Below are positions 1 to 7,741 of a DNA stretch of 64,000 nucleotides, one piece after another. Position 1 is the first letter of the stretch. Every line of letters starts with the position of its first letter. The stretch is from the NCBI GenBank assembly GCA_020161265.1, contig JAIUOC010000007.1:1-64000 (forward strand). Reading direction: 5' to 3'. The notes under the pieces were generated by a model. The model was not told the origin of the DNA and made no database searches. It saw nothing but the letters and a program-made list of their open reading frames with translations. Both the position numbers and the translations under genes were made by a program. The DNA is from Chloroflexota bacterium. GTDB taxonomy: Bacteria > Chloroflexota > Chloroflexia > Chloroflexales > Herpetosiphonaceae.

Positions 1-516
1 GGAATGTGCTGCGGACGCAGCACCCATCAGTTGGAAAGGTGCGATTTTGGCGATAAAAAATCCGCTGATGTCAGAAGAGCATCGGAGCGGAGCAATTCGT
101 CAAATGTGTGATGTTGAGCAAACATCGATGCTGTCGGTCAACAGCCTGAGGATTCTACCACCGCTGCTCGTTCGTGTCAAATGAGCCGATGTGGGCGATT
201 CGATTCAGGTTGGTGTGTCGTGACTGGCGAAACCCGTCATGCGTTGACAGCTCGGGGATTCTACCGCAGATTGTATCCCTTGTCAAATCACCCGAACCCG
301 CTCCATCCAGAGCGAGGAACGAAACCGCGAAGGACGCGAAGGCCACGAAGATAGGTTGTTTCGCCACGAATTACACGAATTGCACTAATTCTTCTGCTGT
401 GCCACAACGCTGATTCGTGCCCCCTGGCCGCTGACCCCTGAATCCTTGCCCTCCTCTTTCTGCCTTTATAATTGAATTGATGACATAGCTTGATCGAGAG
501 ATTGGGAGTACCTCAA
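1..516. other. Intergenic region, no gene recognised
   Basis: I see no convincing gene here. It holds a perfect hairpin at 6-23 (GTGCTGCG, two bases, CGCAGCAC). It also holds an imperfect direct repeat, GATTCTACC followed by TGTCAAAT, at about 151-182 and again at 257-288. From about 296 to 445 it belongs to the dispersed intergenic family described separately. Short frames on both strands lack ribosome binding sites and recognisable content. Confidence 0.6.
296..445. repeat. Dispersed intergenic repeat family, copy 1
   Basis: The stretch contains tandem-like variants of CGAAGGACGCGAAGG and CCACGAATTACACGAATT, then a CTGACCCCTGAATCC phrase. The same phrases, in either orientation, recur near 3280-3432, 6500-6635, 17575-17700, 19738-20014 and 21045-21170. 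Its function is unknown. Confidence 0.55.
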
Positions 517-1263
517 ATGTACCCAACCTATATGCAGGAATTAGCCAGTTTTATGGTCGAAGCAAACGTAGTCGAGACGGTTGCCGGGGTTGATGAGGTA
601 GTCATAGCTGAACTTGAGCAAGCTCGTGGATATCGTTTGCCAGCCTGTTATCGTGCCTTTTTACAAACCTTTGGCAACACCAACACCCACCGTTGGTTTG
701 ATGGTGATTATGCCGCTATCGATCGGCTTGATGAGGCACACAGAACAGCCAGATATATGCAAGAAGATGGACTAATGCCTTGGTTAGCTGACCCATTGAT
801 TATCCCATTCACTCAACATCAAGGGTATGTTATCTATTATCTTCGGCGCGATCAAGGTGACGATCCTGTGGTTTTTTGTGCCAGCCTTGGCGACGAGCCT
901 GCCCCAACCGAACCCAGTCAGCTTGCCCCAACATTCTCGATCTGGCTACGTGATAGTGCCTTTGATGCAATCGAATGTAGATTTTGGACTGAAGAATACC
1001 TGACGTATATTCGAAAACCTAATACGAATCTTGAGGAACGCAGTAGCCTTGTAGTTCAGCATATGCAGGAATATAGGCAGCTTTATGAGCATTTTAGTGC
1101 TCAACGCTATCAAACAGACATCCAAAAGCAATACTTAACAGGCCCTTGGGATTTTCTAAGCGCTTGGGTTAGTACATTTCGCCAAACCGATCTTTATCAA
1201 CAGATGCAGCAATTACAACTTCCCCTACCTTTTCGTTGGGCGCAGTTTGAAGGGGAGCAATGA
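517..1263 (+). CDS. SUKH (SMI1/KNR4) domain protein
   Basis: This is a 248-residue protein whose first half looks like a SUKH domain: an N-terminal helix with VIAELEQARGYRLPACYRAF, then FLQTFGN, the usual helix, turn and aromatic pattern. SUKH proteins often act as immunity proteins against nuclease or deaminase toxins, or as scaffolds. The C-terminal 110 residues are not recognised. I chose the ATG at 517 because GGGAG lies about nine bases upstream; an in-frame TTG at 490 is possible. No adjacent toxin gene is visible. A tiny lipoprotein ORF follows after three bases. The specific role is unknown. Confidence 0.75.
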   Translation: MYPTYMQELASFMVEANVVETVAGVDEVVIAELEQARGYRLPACYRAFLQTFGNTNTHRWFDGDYAAIDRLDEAHRTARYMQEDGLMPWLADPLIIPFTQHQGYVIYYLRRDQGDDPVVFCASLGDEPAPTEPSQLAPTFSIWLRDSAFDAIECRFWTEEYLTYIRKPNTNLEERSSLVVQHMQEYRQLYEHFSAQRYQTDIQKQYLTGPWDFLSAWVSTFRQTDLYQQMQQLQLPLPFRWAQFEGEQ

Positions 1264-1266
1264 TCA

Positions 1267-1383
1267 ATGAAGCAGCGATTGAACAAAACGCTGTGGGGAA
1301 TAGGGTTGCTGTTGGGAATGCTCACAGGTTGTGCATCCAACCAAATAGATCGTTTGGGTGAGGTGTTAGAACGATATCCTTGA
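1267..1383 (+). CDS. 38-residue putative lipoprotein
   Basis: The ORF starts three bases after the SUKH gene stop and has AGGGGAG just upstream as a ribosome binding site. The peptide has a KQR basic start, a hydrophobic stretch GIGLLLGML and a lipobox LTGC, so Cys22 would be the acylated residue and the mature peptide only about 17 residues. It could be a real small lipoprotein or the truncated start of a longer one. The perfect hairpin starting at its stop codon argues that transcription ends here. No homologue is recognised. Confidence 0.5.
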   Translation: MKQRLNKTLWGIGLLLGMLTGCASNQIDRLGEVLERYP

Positions 1384-1437
1384 ATTGGGTTGCCCTGCTA
1401 AGGACTTAATCGCTAGTAAGGCAACCCAATTTATTAT
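1383..1437. terminator. Hairpin between convergent genes
   Basis: Perfect 12-bp arms AATTGGGTTGCC (1383-1394) and GGCAACCCAATT (1420-1431) are followed by TTATTA. It lies between the SUKH/lipoprotein pair on plus and DoxX on minus, so it may serve both directions. The 25-base loop is long. Confidence 0.6.
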
Positions 1438-1454
1438 CACCAACTAGTCAACAA

Positions 1455-1859
1455 TTAATCGTGCGCTCGCAGCGGAAAAACCGCCCGTAGCCTAGCATCG
1501 CTCAGGTACAAACCACCCCACAGCATGCCGCCAAGAATCAGTGGAAACACCAGCGAAAAGAGCGGGTCGCCCACGCGCACATGGCTGGCAATAGCGCCAC
1601 CAAAGTAGCCTGTCAGCAGCACCGTTCCCAACACTGCTGTGCGCGGAATGATCGCCAAAACCGTACAAACCAGCAGCAAAATCCCCAAGCTCAAGGCAAT
1701 TCCATCGGGGTAGCCGAGTGCCGCAAACGATTCGGCCACAGGCGCAGGATTAAACAGCTTGAAACCACCATCAAACAGCAGAAACGCCGCTGCCAAACCC
1801 CGCAAAATCCGGCTTGTCCACACGATTGGCTTTGATGGAGCGGTCATCACAGTTGCCAT
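1455..1859 (-). CDS. DoxX-family membrane protein
   Basis: A 134-residue protein with about four hydrophobic segments and the DoxX pattern: an N-terminal helix with LRGLAAAFLLFDGGFKLF, a central SLGILLLVCTVLAIIP, and a conserved small-residue segment GYFGGAIASHVRVGDP. DoxX-like proteins are small inner-membrane proteins linked to redox or stress functions; the substrate is usually unknown. I chose the ATG at 1859 because AAAGGA sits at the correct distance; an upstream in-frame start at 1895 has none. It is the last gene of the ArsR/AHSA1/DoxX operon, 48 bases after the AHSA1 stop. Confidence 0.8.
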   Translation of the reverse strand: MATVMTAPSKPIVWTSRILRGLAAAFLLFDGGFKLFNPAPVAESFAALGYPDGIALSLGILLLVCTVLAIIPRTAVLGTVLLTGYFGGAIASHVRVGDPLFSLVFPLILGGMLWGGLYLSDARLRAVFPLRAHD

Positions 1860-1907
1860 CAATGGTATCCTTTCGCTAGTATCTAGCTCAATCAACGGAT
1901 TTTGGAT

Positions 1908-2417
1908 TTAGGCCTTGATTGTTGATGCTTCGAGCAGTTCCAAGGCAGCACTTTCCAACATATCGAGTGCGCTTTGCATGCCCGCTTCCATACCCGAATT
2001 CACATGACCATCGCGATGCTCTTGACAGCTATGTTGAACTAGCAGGGTCAGGCTACAGCCACCATCACGTTCGCTAAAAGTTATCGTATTGAGTGCTTCA
2101 CCATCGGGCATGGCCTCGTAGACTTCGGTACAAACAATCAATTCATTAGGAGCGAGCTGCTGATAAACTCCATGAAAAGCCACCTCAAAGCTCGTTTCAG
2201 TCACCGTTACCCAACGCCACATTCCACCAACCTGAAGATCAATATCGGCAATTGTGACCGTGCCATGACCAGCCGACCACCAACGTTTGACCAACTCAGG
2301 AGTCGTCCAAGCGCGATACACCAACTCTTTAGGCACATTAAAATCACGATTAATTTGAATTTGGGTATCGGTTGGTAACGTTACAACTGCCGAATGCTTA
2401 TTTACCAAGGTTGCCAT
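1908..2417 (-). CDS. AHSA1/SRPBCC domain protein
   Basis: A 169-residue START-like (SRPBCC) protein of the AHSA1 family. The typical elements are visible: INRDFNVPKELVYRAWTTPE, KRWWSAGH, the strand VGGMWRW, then FHGVYQQLAPNELIV and a C-terminal helix rich in Glu and Leu. Family members bind small hydrophobic ligands; bacterial ones next to ArsR regulators are mostly uncharacterised. GAGGAGG lies upstream of the ATG. It begins two bases after the ArsR stop codon, so translation is probably coupled. Confidence 0.88.
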   Translation of the reverse strand: MATLVNKHSAVVTLPTDTQIQINRDFNVPKELVYRAWTTPELVKRWWSAGHGTVTIADIDLQVGGMWRWVTVTETSFEVAFHGVYQQLAPNELIVCTEVYEAMPDGEALNTITFSERDGGCSLTLLVQHSCQEHRDGHVNSGMEAGMQSALDMLESAALELLEASTIKA

Positions 2418-2419
2418 GG

Positions 2420-2755
2420 TTAATCCTCCTCATGATTCAGTTCTTCGAGTAATTCATCCAAAGCATCAAACCGCTCATTCCACATTTGTTCATAGCGGCG
2501 AATCCAATCGTGAATTGGTTTGAGGGCGCGACCATTCAAGCGATAGTAACGCTGCCGCCCATCATCACGCACCAGTACCAACCCAACTTCACGCAATACG
2601 TGAAGCCGTTTGGAAACCTGTGGCTGAGCCAGCCCAAGCTGCTCCACCAGCTCGTTGACTGCTAATTCGCCATGAACAAGTAGGTCAAGAATTTGCCGCC
2701 GACCAGGTTCTGCGATCGCATTGAAAACATCAGTTGTTGTTGCTGCACGTGCCAT
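2420..2755 (-). CDS. ArsR-family winged-helix regulator
   Basis: A 111-residue regulator with the ArsR winged helix: FNAIAEPGRRQILDLL, then the recognition helix region LGLAQPQVSKRLHVLREVGL, and the wing VRDDGRQRYYRL. No metal-binding ELCVCDL box is present, so it belongs to the group that usually pairs with AHSA1 genes. I chose the ATG at 2755: a TATAAT lies six bases upstream, implying a leaderless mRNA, while an in-frame TTG at 2773 would sit within the promoter. It probably represses its own operon through the overlapping palindrome. Confidence 0.88.
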   Translation of the reverse strand: MARAATTTDVFNAIAEPGRRQILDLLVHGELAVNELVEQLGLAQPQVSKRLHVLREVGLVLVRDDGRQRYYRLNGRALKPIHDWIRRYEQMWNERFDALDELLEELNHEED

Positions 2756-2761
2756 ATATTT

Positions 2762-2789
2762 ATTATATACCAATATGGGAATATATCAA
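2762..2789 (-). promoter_or_regulatory. ArsR operon promoter with operator-like palindrome
   Basis: On the minus strand TTGATA (2784-2789), 16 bases, and TATAAT (2762-2767) form a near-consensus promoter. Only six bases separate the -10 box from the ATG at 2755. Between the boxes lies an imperfect palindrome, TATATTCC-CATATT-GGTATATA, a plausible ArsR operator that would block polymerase. Confidence 0.65.
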
Positions 2790-2883
2790 GAACGAATTTG
2801 CTATTTTTAACGACGAATATCGATGAAGGAGCTAGGATTCGGGATTCAGGATTCAGTGAGCCAGTTTTAATTAAACCACAAAA

Positions 2884-2929
2884 AACTATGGGCTACCGAA
2901 ACAGCTGGTGGTGGTTCAATAGCCCATAG
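2884..2929 (-). terminator. Rho-independent terminator of the siderophore operon
   Basis: Perfect 11-bp arms ACTATGGGCTA and TAGCCCATAGT are followed on the minus strand by TTTTTT. It lies 35 bases beyond the DUF2218 stop codon, the last gene of the long minus-strand operon. The 24-base loop is unusually long. Confidence 0.75.
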
Positions 2930-2963
2930 TCGCTATGTTCTCCGCTCTGCGCCTCTGCGTTAT

Positions 2964-3254
2964 TTACTCAGCGTCGAGTGCTTGCCATTCAACTTTGAGT
3001 TTTTCGCGGAAAGCAAATTGCTCAAAATGTTCGTTCATAATGTGTTGAATGGTGGCAACAGCCTCGCTGGTTTCGGCATCAATCACAAAAATCAACTGTT
3101 CAGCTTCGGCTTGCATGGCACATGTGCCCATTGCAAAATAGGCCATACCTTGCTGATCGTCGTATTCGACTTTGATTTTGTGGGCGTAGTGCTTGCATAA
3201 TTTTTTGATGTAGCTCGAACCAAGCGCGGTTGGAATTGTTGCCTGTGATTGCAT
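2964..3254 (-). CDS. DUF2218 protein, siderophore-locus associated
   Basis: A 96-residue protein matching DUF2218: SSYIKKLCKHYAHKIKVEYDD, a central FAMGTCAMQAE, and a C-terminal HFEQFAFREKLKVEWQ. DUF2218 proteins are commonly encoded beside siderophore uptake genes, and this one is the last gene of such an operon. Their biochemical role is not established. I chose the ATG at 3254, which has AGGAG upstream; the longer frame to 3308 runs into intergenic repeat sequence. A 178-base gap separates it from the ATPase gene, but the next terminator lies after it, so cotranscription is likely. Confidence 0.8.
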   Translation of the reverse strand: MQSQATIPTALGSSYIKKLCKHYAHKIKVEYDDQQGMAYFAMGTCAMQAEAEQLIFVIDAETSEAVATIQHIMNEHFEQFAFREKLKVEWQALDAE

Positions 3255-3279
3255 GAAATGCTCCTTATGTATTTTAGTT

Positions 3280-3432
3280 AATTGATCCACGAAGGACACG
3301 AAGAACACGAAGGCTGTTTTTAGCCACGAATTTCACTAATTATTCTGCTGTACCAAATGGCTGAATCTTGACCGCTAGACCCTGAATCCTGACTACTGAC
3401 TCCTCGCCTAACTCTGCGCCTCTGCGTTAAGC
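3280..3432. repeat. Dispersed intergenic repeat family, copy 2
   Basis: This contains CCACGAAGGACACGAAGAACACGAAGG variants, CCACGAATTTCACTAATT, CTGAATCCTGACTACTGACTC and GCGCCTCTGCGTTAAG. It shares phrases with 296-445 and, inverted, with 19855-19960. It sits inside the siderophore operon, so it must be transcribed. Confidence 0.55.
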
Positions 3433-4257
3433 CTAGCCCTTTTGATTTTTGCCTTCTGACTTTTGACTTTTCTGCACCCCAACAATAATCGGCGTACCGC
3501 TAATTGGGTCGGGGATTAATCGACAGTGCACACCATAGAGTTGATGAATTAATTCGGGGGTAACCACGGCGTTTGGCGCACCAGCAGCGATGATCGAGCC
3601 AGCACACATGGCGATCAGATGGTCGGCATAGCGACAAGCACTTGCCAAATCATGCACCACCATCACCACGGTTTTGCCTTCAGCCGACAATTGGCGAATC
3701 AGCTCAAATACCTCGATTTGATGCCCAAGATCAAGCGCAGCGGTCGGCTCATCGAGCAGCAGCAATGGCGTTGATTGAGCGAGAGCCATGGCGATCCAAG
3801 CGCGTTGGCGTTGACCACCCGAAAGCGTCGTCAAGGGTCGATCAGCCATCTCCATCAAATCAGCAGTCGCGATTGCAGTCACCACGGCATGTTGATCTTC
3901 TTTTGACCACTGACGCAACAGGCCAGTATGGGGATGCCGACCAAAACGCACCAAATCGGCCACAGTCATACCATCGGGAGCCACGCCATCTTGGGGCAGC
4001 AAGGCCAAAGCTTGGGCCATCTCACGCGGCGAAAGACGGGCAATATCCTGGCCATCGAGCAAAATTTGGCCTTGCTTGGCTGGATGCAATTTGGCTAAAC
4101 CCGCCAGCAAGGTTGATTTACCACAGCCGTTTGGACCAATAATCGCCGTAACCTGGCCATGGGGAATCGAGGCATTCAGCTGATCAATAATCGTTGTGCG
4201 TTGATAGCCCAAGACCAAATTTTGGGTTTGCAACGCCGCTAGGGGAGAAACACTCAT
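3433..4257 (-). CDS. Iron-siderophore ABC transporter ATPase (FecE/FepC type)
   Basis: A 274-residue ATPase that drives siderophore import. Walker A is GPNGCGKST, the signature LSGGQRQRAW, Walker B LLLLDEPTAALDL, and the H-loop MVVHDL, so all catalytic elements are present. Its length is normal for FecE/FepC/FhuC. The ATG at 4257 overlaps the permease stop in an ATGA arrangement, which indicates translational coupling and rejects the longer frame to 4293. It completes the FecCD transporter encoded immediately upstream in the operon. Confidence 0.93.
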   Translation of the reverse strand: MSVSPLAALQTQNLVLGYQRTTIIDQLNASIPHGQVTAIIGPNGCGKSTLLAGLAKLHPAKQGQILLDGQDIARLSPREMAQALALLPQDGVAPDGMTVADLVRFGRHPHTGLLRQWSKEDQHAVVTAIATADLMEMADRPLTTLSGGQRQRAWIAMALAQSTPLLLLDEPTAALDLGHQIEVFELIRQLSAEGKTVVMVVHDLASACRYADHLIAMCAGSIIAAGAPNAVVTPELIHQLYGVHCRLIPDPISGTPIIVGVQKSQKSEGKNQKG

Positions 4258-5360
4258 AATTGTTTGCCTCGCGGGGTTCGCAACAGGAACCATAATAAGT
4301 AAGGGCCGCCAACTAAGGCTGTTACAATGCCCACTGGAATTTCAGTTGGGCTGAACAAAGTGCGCCCAAGCAAATCAGCCAGCATGGTAAAGCATGCGCC
4401 AGCCAAGGCTGAAGGCACAATCGGCACAGTGCGCGGGCCAGCCAAGCGCCGACCCAACTCAGGTGCAGCCAAGCCAATCATGCCAACTGGCCCAGCAACC
4501 GCAACCGCAAGGCCGGTCAAGCTCCCCGCCAACAAAATCGTGAAGAAGCGCAAACGATTGACTCGCACCCCTAAACTTTGGGCAACTGCATCGGGCAAGC
4601 GCACCAAATTAAGGCGTTTACCCACGATCGCAGCCAGCGGTAGCAATATCACCACGCCCCAAGCCAGCAAGCTTACGGTAATTCCCGAACGATCGTTCAA
4701 GCTGCCAATTGTCCAAGGAAAAGCATCATTGGCAGCATCAATTGGGGCACGTGCTAGCATCAAATTAGTGGCAGCTCCACAGATTGCGCCCAAGCCCAGC
4801 CCTGTGATTAAGAAACGATAACCGCGGGTGCCAGCCCCACCACTCAAGGCAAAGGTTAAGGAAAGCATAGTAATTGCACCGATCAAGGCCATGCCTGAAG
4901 GCGCGAGGGTTGTACTAACTCCCACGACCGAGGCAACCGCAAAAGCCGTCGCAGCATTATCGATCCCAATCGTATCGGGGTTGGCCAGTCGATTGCGACT
5001 GAGCGTTTGCAACAAACAGCCAGCCATGCCCAAAGCAGCGCCAGCCATGCCACCTGCCAAAACGCGAGTCAGCCGTAAATCGCGCACAATAAAGATATTT
5101 TTGGTTTCGCCTTGATTAAACAAGGCTGCCAAGGCATCAAGTGGGGCGATTTTGACCGTACCACTGCCGAGGCTCAGGCCAACCAAAACTACCGTCGCAA
5201 GCAGCAAAAGCAAACTCGCCAGCCAAGCCCGTCGATCCAACAGCAGGCTCAAACGGCCAACGCGTAGCAACCATAAGCCAGTTGGTTGGACGGTAAATGG
5301 CTGGGCTAGGTTTAGCTCGTGAGCAACACTCGTGGTTGGGGTCAGCGAAAGTCGATCCAT
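4254..5360 (-). CDS. FecCD-family siderophore permease, second subunit
   Basis: A 368-residue permease with about ten hydrophobic segments. FecCD family features include LRLTRVLAGGMAGAALGMAG, LLQTLSRNRLANPDTIGI, and the C-terminal GPVGMIGLAAPELGRRL (coupling helix region) and PVGIVTALVGGPYLLWFLL. It forms the membrane channel with the neighbouring permease. The N-terminal 45 residues before the first membrane segment are longer than in FepG and not conserved-looking. The start follows the upstream permease stop by nine bases. Confidence 0.92.
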   Translation of the reverse strand: MDRLSLTPTTSVAHELNLAQPFTVQPTGLWLLRVGRLSLLLDRRAWLASLLLLLATVVLVGLSLGSGTVKIAPLDALAALFNQGETKNIFIVRDLRLTRVLAGGMAGAALGMAGCLLQTLSRNRLANPDTIGIDNAATAFAVASVVGVSTTLAPSGMALIGAITMLSLTFALSGGAGTRGYRFLITGLGLGAICGAATNLMLARAPIDAANDAFPWTIGSLNDRSGITVSLLAWGVVILLPLAAIVGKRLNLVRLPDAVAQSLGVRVNRLRFFTILLAGSLTGLAVAVAGPVGMIGLAAPELGRRLAGPRTVPIVPSALAGACFTMLADLLGRTLFSPTEIPVGIVTALVGGPYLLWFLLRTPRGKQL

Positions 5361-5369
5361 GCCATTCTC

Positions 5370-6380
5370 CTAGAGCGCTGGTAAGCGTTGGCTGCGCACA
5401 ATCAGCACCAAAATTGGTGCACCAATTAATGCTGAAATCACACCCAGTGGGGTTTCGGTTGGTCGCGCAACAATCCGCGAAAGCACATCGGCCAACAGCA
5501 CAAAACTTGGGCCAAGCAGCACCGCCAATATTAACGCTCGCCGAATATCTGGCCCCACCATCGCGCGGGCCGCAATCGGCACCACCAACCCGACAAAGCC
5601 AATTGGCCCAGCCATCGCCGTGGCCGAACCAACCAATAAGGCGACGCTAATCATCACGCCTGTTCGGACTAATTTGGGGCGTTGACCAAGCCCGCTGGCA
5701 ACTTTTTCGCCCAGTGCCAAGGCCGCTAATGGCCGCGCTAGCAACAAGGCAACCGCCAAACCCAGCAATAATACGGGAATTGCGGAAGTGATGCTGCTCA
5801 AATTACGGCCAGCAATTGCGCCAATCGTCCAAAAACGCACCTCATCGGCGGTGCGTTGATCGGTCAGCAAAATTACTGAGGAAACCGCCGCCAGCATGCT
5901 GCTCAAGGCTGCGCCCGCCAGCACTAAGCGAATTGGATCATCGCCGAGGCCACTCATGCGGGCAACGCCGAGCGCGACGGTACAGCCAACCAACGCCCCA
6001 AAAATGGCAACGCCAACTTGTAAATTATTCAGGCTGGCTCCGAGCGCAATCGATACGACCACGGCAGTCGCCGAACCTGCGCTGACCCCCAACAAACCTG
6101 GCTCAGCCAAGGGATTACGGGCAGCCGCCTGCAATAATGCCCCAGCCGAGCCAAGCGCCACGCCGACCAAAACGCCAATAATCGTGCGTGGTACGCGCAA
6201 ATCGAGCACCGTCAAACGGGCTTGATCATCACCAGAGCCTTGGAGCACAGCAAAGACTTGGGCCAAGCCAATTGCATTATCCGAGCCAACCCCAAGGCTC
6301 AATAAAATAACAATTGCCAGCAAGCCAAAGGCTGCCAGCACTCCAATGAGCATGCGTCGCGAGAGCAAAGTTGTAGCCAT
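5370..6380 (-). CDS. FecCD-family siderophore permease, first subunit
   Basis: A 336-residue permease with the usual FecCD landmarks: LRVPRTIIGVLVGVALGSAGAL, LLQAAARNPLAEPGLLGVSAG, GPIGFVGLVVPIAARAMVG and the C-terminal PTETPLGVISALIGAPILVLI. I chose the ATG at 6380 because the preceding in-frame codons run into a noncoding palindrome; GGGA is a modest ribosome binding site. It heads the permease/ATPase part of the operon, about 255 bases after the binding-protein gene, with a long inverted repeat between them. Confidence 0.92.
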   Translation of the reverse strand: MATTLLSRRMLIGVLAAFGLLAIVILLSLGVGSDNAIGLAQVFAVLQGSGDDQARLTVLDLRVPRTIIGVLVGVALGSAGALLQAAARNPLAEPGLLGVSAGSATAVVVSIALGASLNNLQVGVAIFGALVGCTVALGVARMSGLGDDPIRLVLAGAALSSMLAAVSSVILLTDQRTADEVRFWTIGAIAGRNLSSITSAIPVLLLGLAVALLLARPLAALALGEKVASGLGQRPKLVRTGVMISVALLVGSATAMAGPIGFVGLVVPIAARAMVGPDIRRALILAVLLGPSFVLLADVLSRIVARPTETPLGVISALIGAPILVLIVRSQRLPAL

Positions 6381-6430
6381 TATCGTTTTTCCCAATTTAA
6401 GTAGGGGTTCGGGAGAACATAGAACATAGC

Positions 6431-6491
6431 AACTATTTGGATCAACAGAATAATTAGGCTTACCCAAGTTAACCTATTGATCCAAATAGTT
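6431..6491. promoter_or_regulatory. Nested inverted repeats between binding-protein and permease genes
   Basis: Perfect 15-bp arms AACTATTTGGATCAA (6431-6445) and TTGATCCAAATAGTT (6477-6491) enclose a second palindrome TAGGCTTAC-CCAA-GTTAACCTA. The inner half-sites resemble the TTAGGTTA half of DtxR/IdeR iron boxes, but the spacing differs from the 19-bp consensus. It may be an attenuating hairpin, an internal iron-controlled promoter, or both. Confidence 0.45.
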
Positions 6492-6499
6492 TTGTGTAT

Positions 6500-6635
6500 T
6501 ATCCCGATCCCCAACCTTCGTGTTCTTCGCGTGCTTCGCGGTTCCCGTTCTCCTGATCCTTAACTTTTGAGTTTAAGCTGCTGGAGATCACAGATCAAAC
6601 CGATCCCCGACCCCCAACAACCAACCCCCAATAGC
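6500..6635. repeat. Dispersed intergenic repeat family, copy 3
   Basis: This contains CCTTCGTGTTCTTCGCGTGC and GATCCCCGACCCCCAACAACC phrases, also found at 19738-20014. It lies inside the operon, just after the binding-protein stop codon. Confidence 0.5.
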
Positions 6636-7712
6636 CTATTGTGCCGCAGGAACGCCAGCGATAATATCGCTCAAGATGGCATCGGCAGCCAATGGACCAA
6701 ACGCGCTGCTCCAGAGTTGAGCGCTAACCGCCACAACTTGCTTGGATTTTTCAGCCTTCAATTGGCCAAACGCTGCTTGTTCGCGGGCGGTTGCCAAAGC
6801 GCCATCGCCTTCAGCATTGAACGTGGCCACAAACAACCAGTCGGTATCAACGGTTGCCAATTGTTCCAAGCTCAAAACATCGGTGTGTGGTGCATCAGTG
6901 CCCAAATCAATCGCCACTTGGGGCAAGCTCAAGCCCAATTCTTCGATCAAGACAACTGCTGGCAACAAGCGACCCATCACCAATGGGCCTTGGGGCATCC
7001 AGCGGATAACCGCGCCAGTCGTGCCTTCTTTGATTGCTAATTTGGTTTTGGCATCAGCAACTTTCGCATCGAATTCTTTCAACCATGCTTCGAGTTCGCT
7101 GGTTTTGCCCAAGGCTGCGGCATATTCGCCAGCGGCATCTTTCCAAGCGCCAATGCCGTTGGTTGGCACGATGGTTGGAGCAATTGCGCTCAATTTTTTG
7201 TAGGTTTCTTCGTCGATGCGGTTGTGGGTCAAAATCAAGTCGGGGGTAGCAGCAATTACTGCTTCGAAGTTGATTTCGCCAGGGTTACCAACAATCGCAA
7301 TCCCAGGCACTTTATCGGCGATGTAGGGAGCAACGCCTTCGCTCAAACGTGAGCTAATGCCACCAACTGGGATAATACCCAAGGCCACGGCGGTATCCAA
7401 TGCGCCTTCATCAAGCGTCACCAACCGAGCAGGAGTTGCTGGCACTTCGACCGTGCCATAGCGAGTTTCAATGCTGCGAGTGCCGCTAGCACTGGTTTCT
7501 GTAGTTGCTTCGGCGGTTGGCGCTTCGGTTGCTGCCGGAGCCTCGGTCGCAGCTGGGGCTTCGGTTGCTGCCGGAGCCGTAGTTGCCGCAGAAGCTTCGG
7601 TTGCCGCCGGGGCAGTGGTTGCGGTTGGAGCCGTGGTCGAGCCACAAGCAGCCAAGGTCACAAGCGCGAGTAAGGCCAATAACGAACGAAAACGAACTGA
7701 AAGGGATGTCAT
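6636..7712 (-). CDS. Siderophore-binding lipoprotein (FepB/FecB type)
   Basis: A 358-residue extracellular solute-binding lipoprotein. Residues 1-23 form a lipoprotein signal, LLALLALVTLAACGS, with Cys23 as the acylation site. Residues 25-75 are a low-complexity linker of APAATE-type repeats. The TroA/FepB-like fold follows: RLVTLDEGALDTAVALGI, then VGNPGEINFEAVIAATPDLIL and a long middle helix. It would hold ferric siderophore for the FecCD transporter. AAGGA precedes the ATG. It starts 29 bases after the NRPS stop. No TonB-dependent receptor is encoded nearby, which suits a Chloroflexota envelope. Confidence 0.92.
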   Translation of the reverse strand: MTSLSVRFRSLLALLALVTLAACGSTTAPTATTAPAATEASAATTAPAATEAPAATEAPAATEAPTAEATTETSASGTRSIETRYGTVEVPATPARLVTLDEGALDTAVALGIIPVGGISSRLSEGVAPYIADKVPGIAIVGNPGEINFEAVIAATPDLILTHNRIDEETYKKLSAIAPTIVPTNGIGAWKDAAGEYAAALGKTSELEAWLKEFDAKVADAKTKLAIKEGTTGAVIRWMPQGPLVMGRLLPAVVLIEELGLSLPQVAIDLGTDAPHTDVLSLEQLATVDTDWLFVATFNAEGDGALATAREQAAFGQLKAEKSKQVVAVSAQLWSSAFGPLAADAILSDIIAGVPAAQ

Positions 7713-7741
7713 TGGTGTAATTCCTTTGTATGCTAAAAATT

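Noticed and set aside
4327..5115. Long open frames on plus antisense to the FecCD permease genes
   Set aside because: They mirror the codon bias of the strong permease genes, lack ribosome sites and have low-complexity composition.
7478..7640. Short repeated units that could suggest a CRISPR array
   Set aside because: Units are coding repeats in a protein linker, contiguous, with no spacers.
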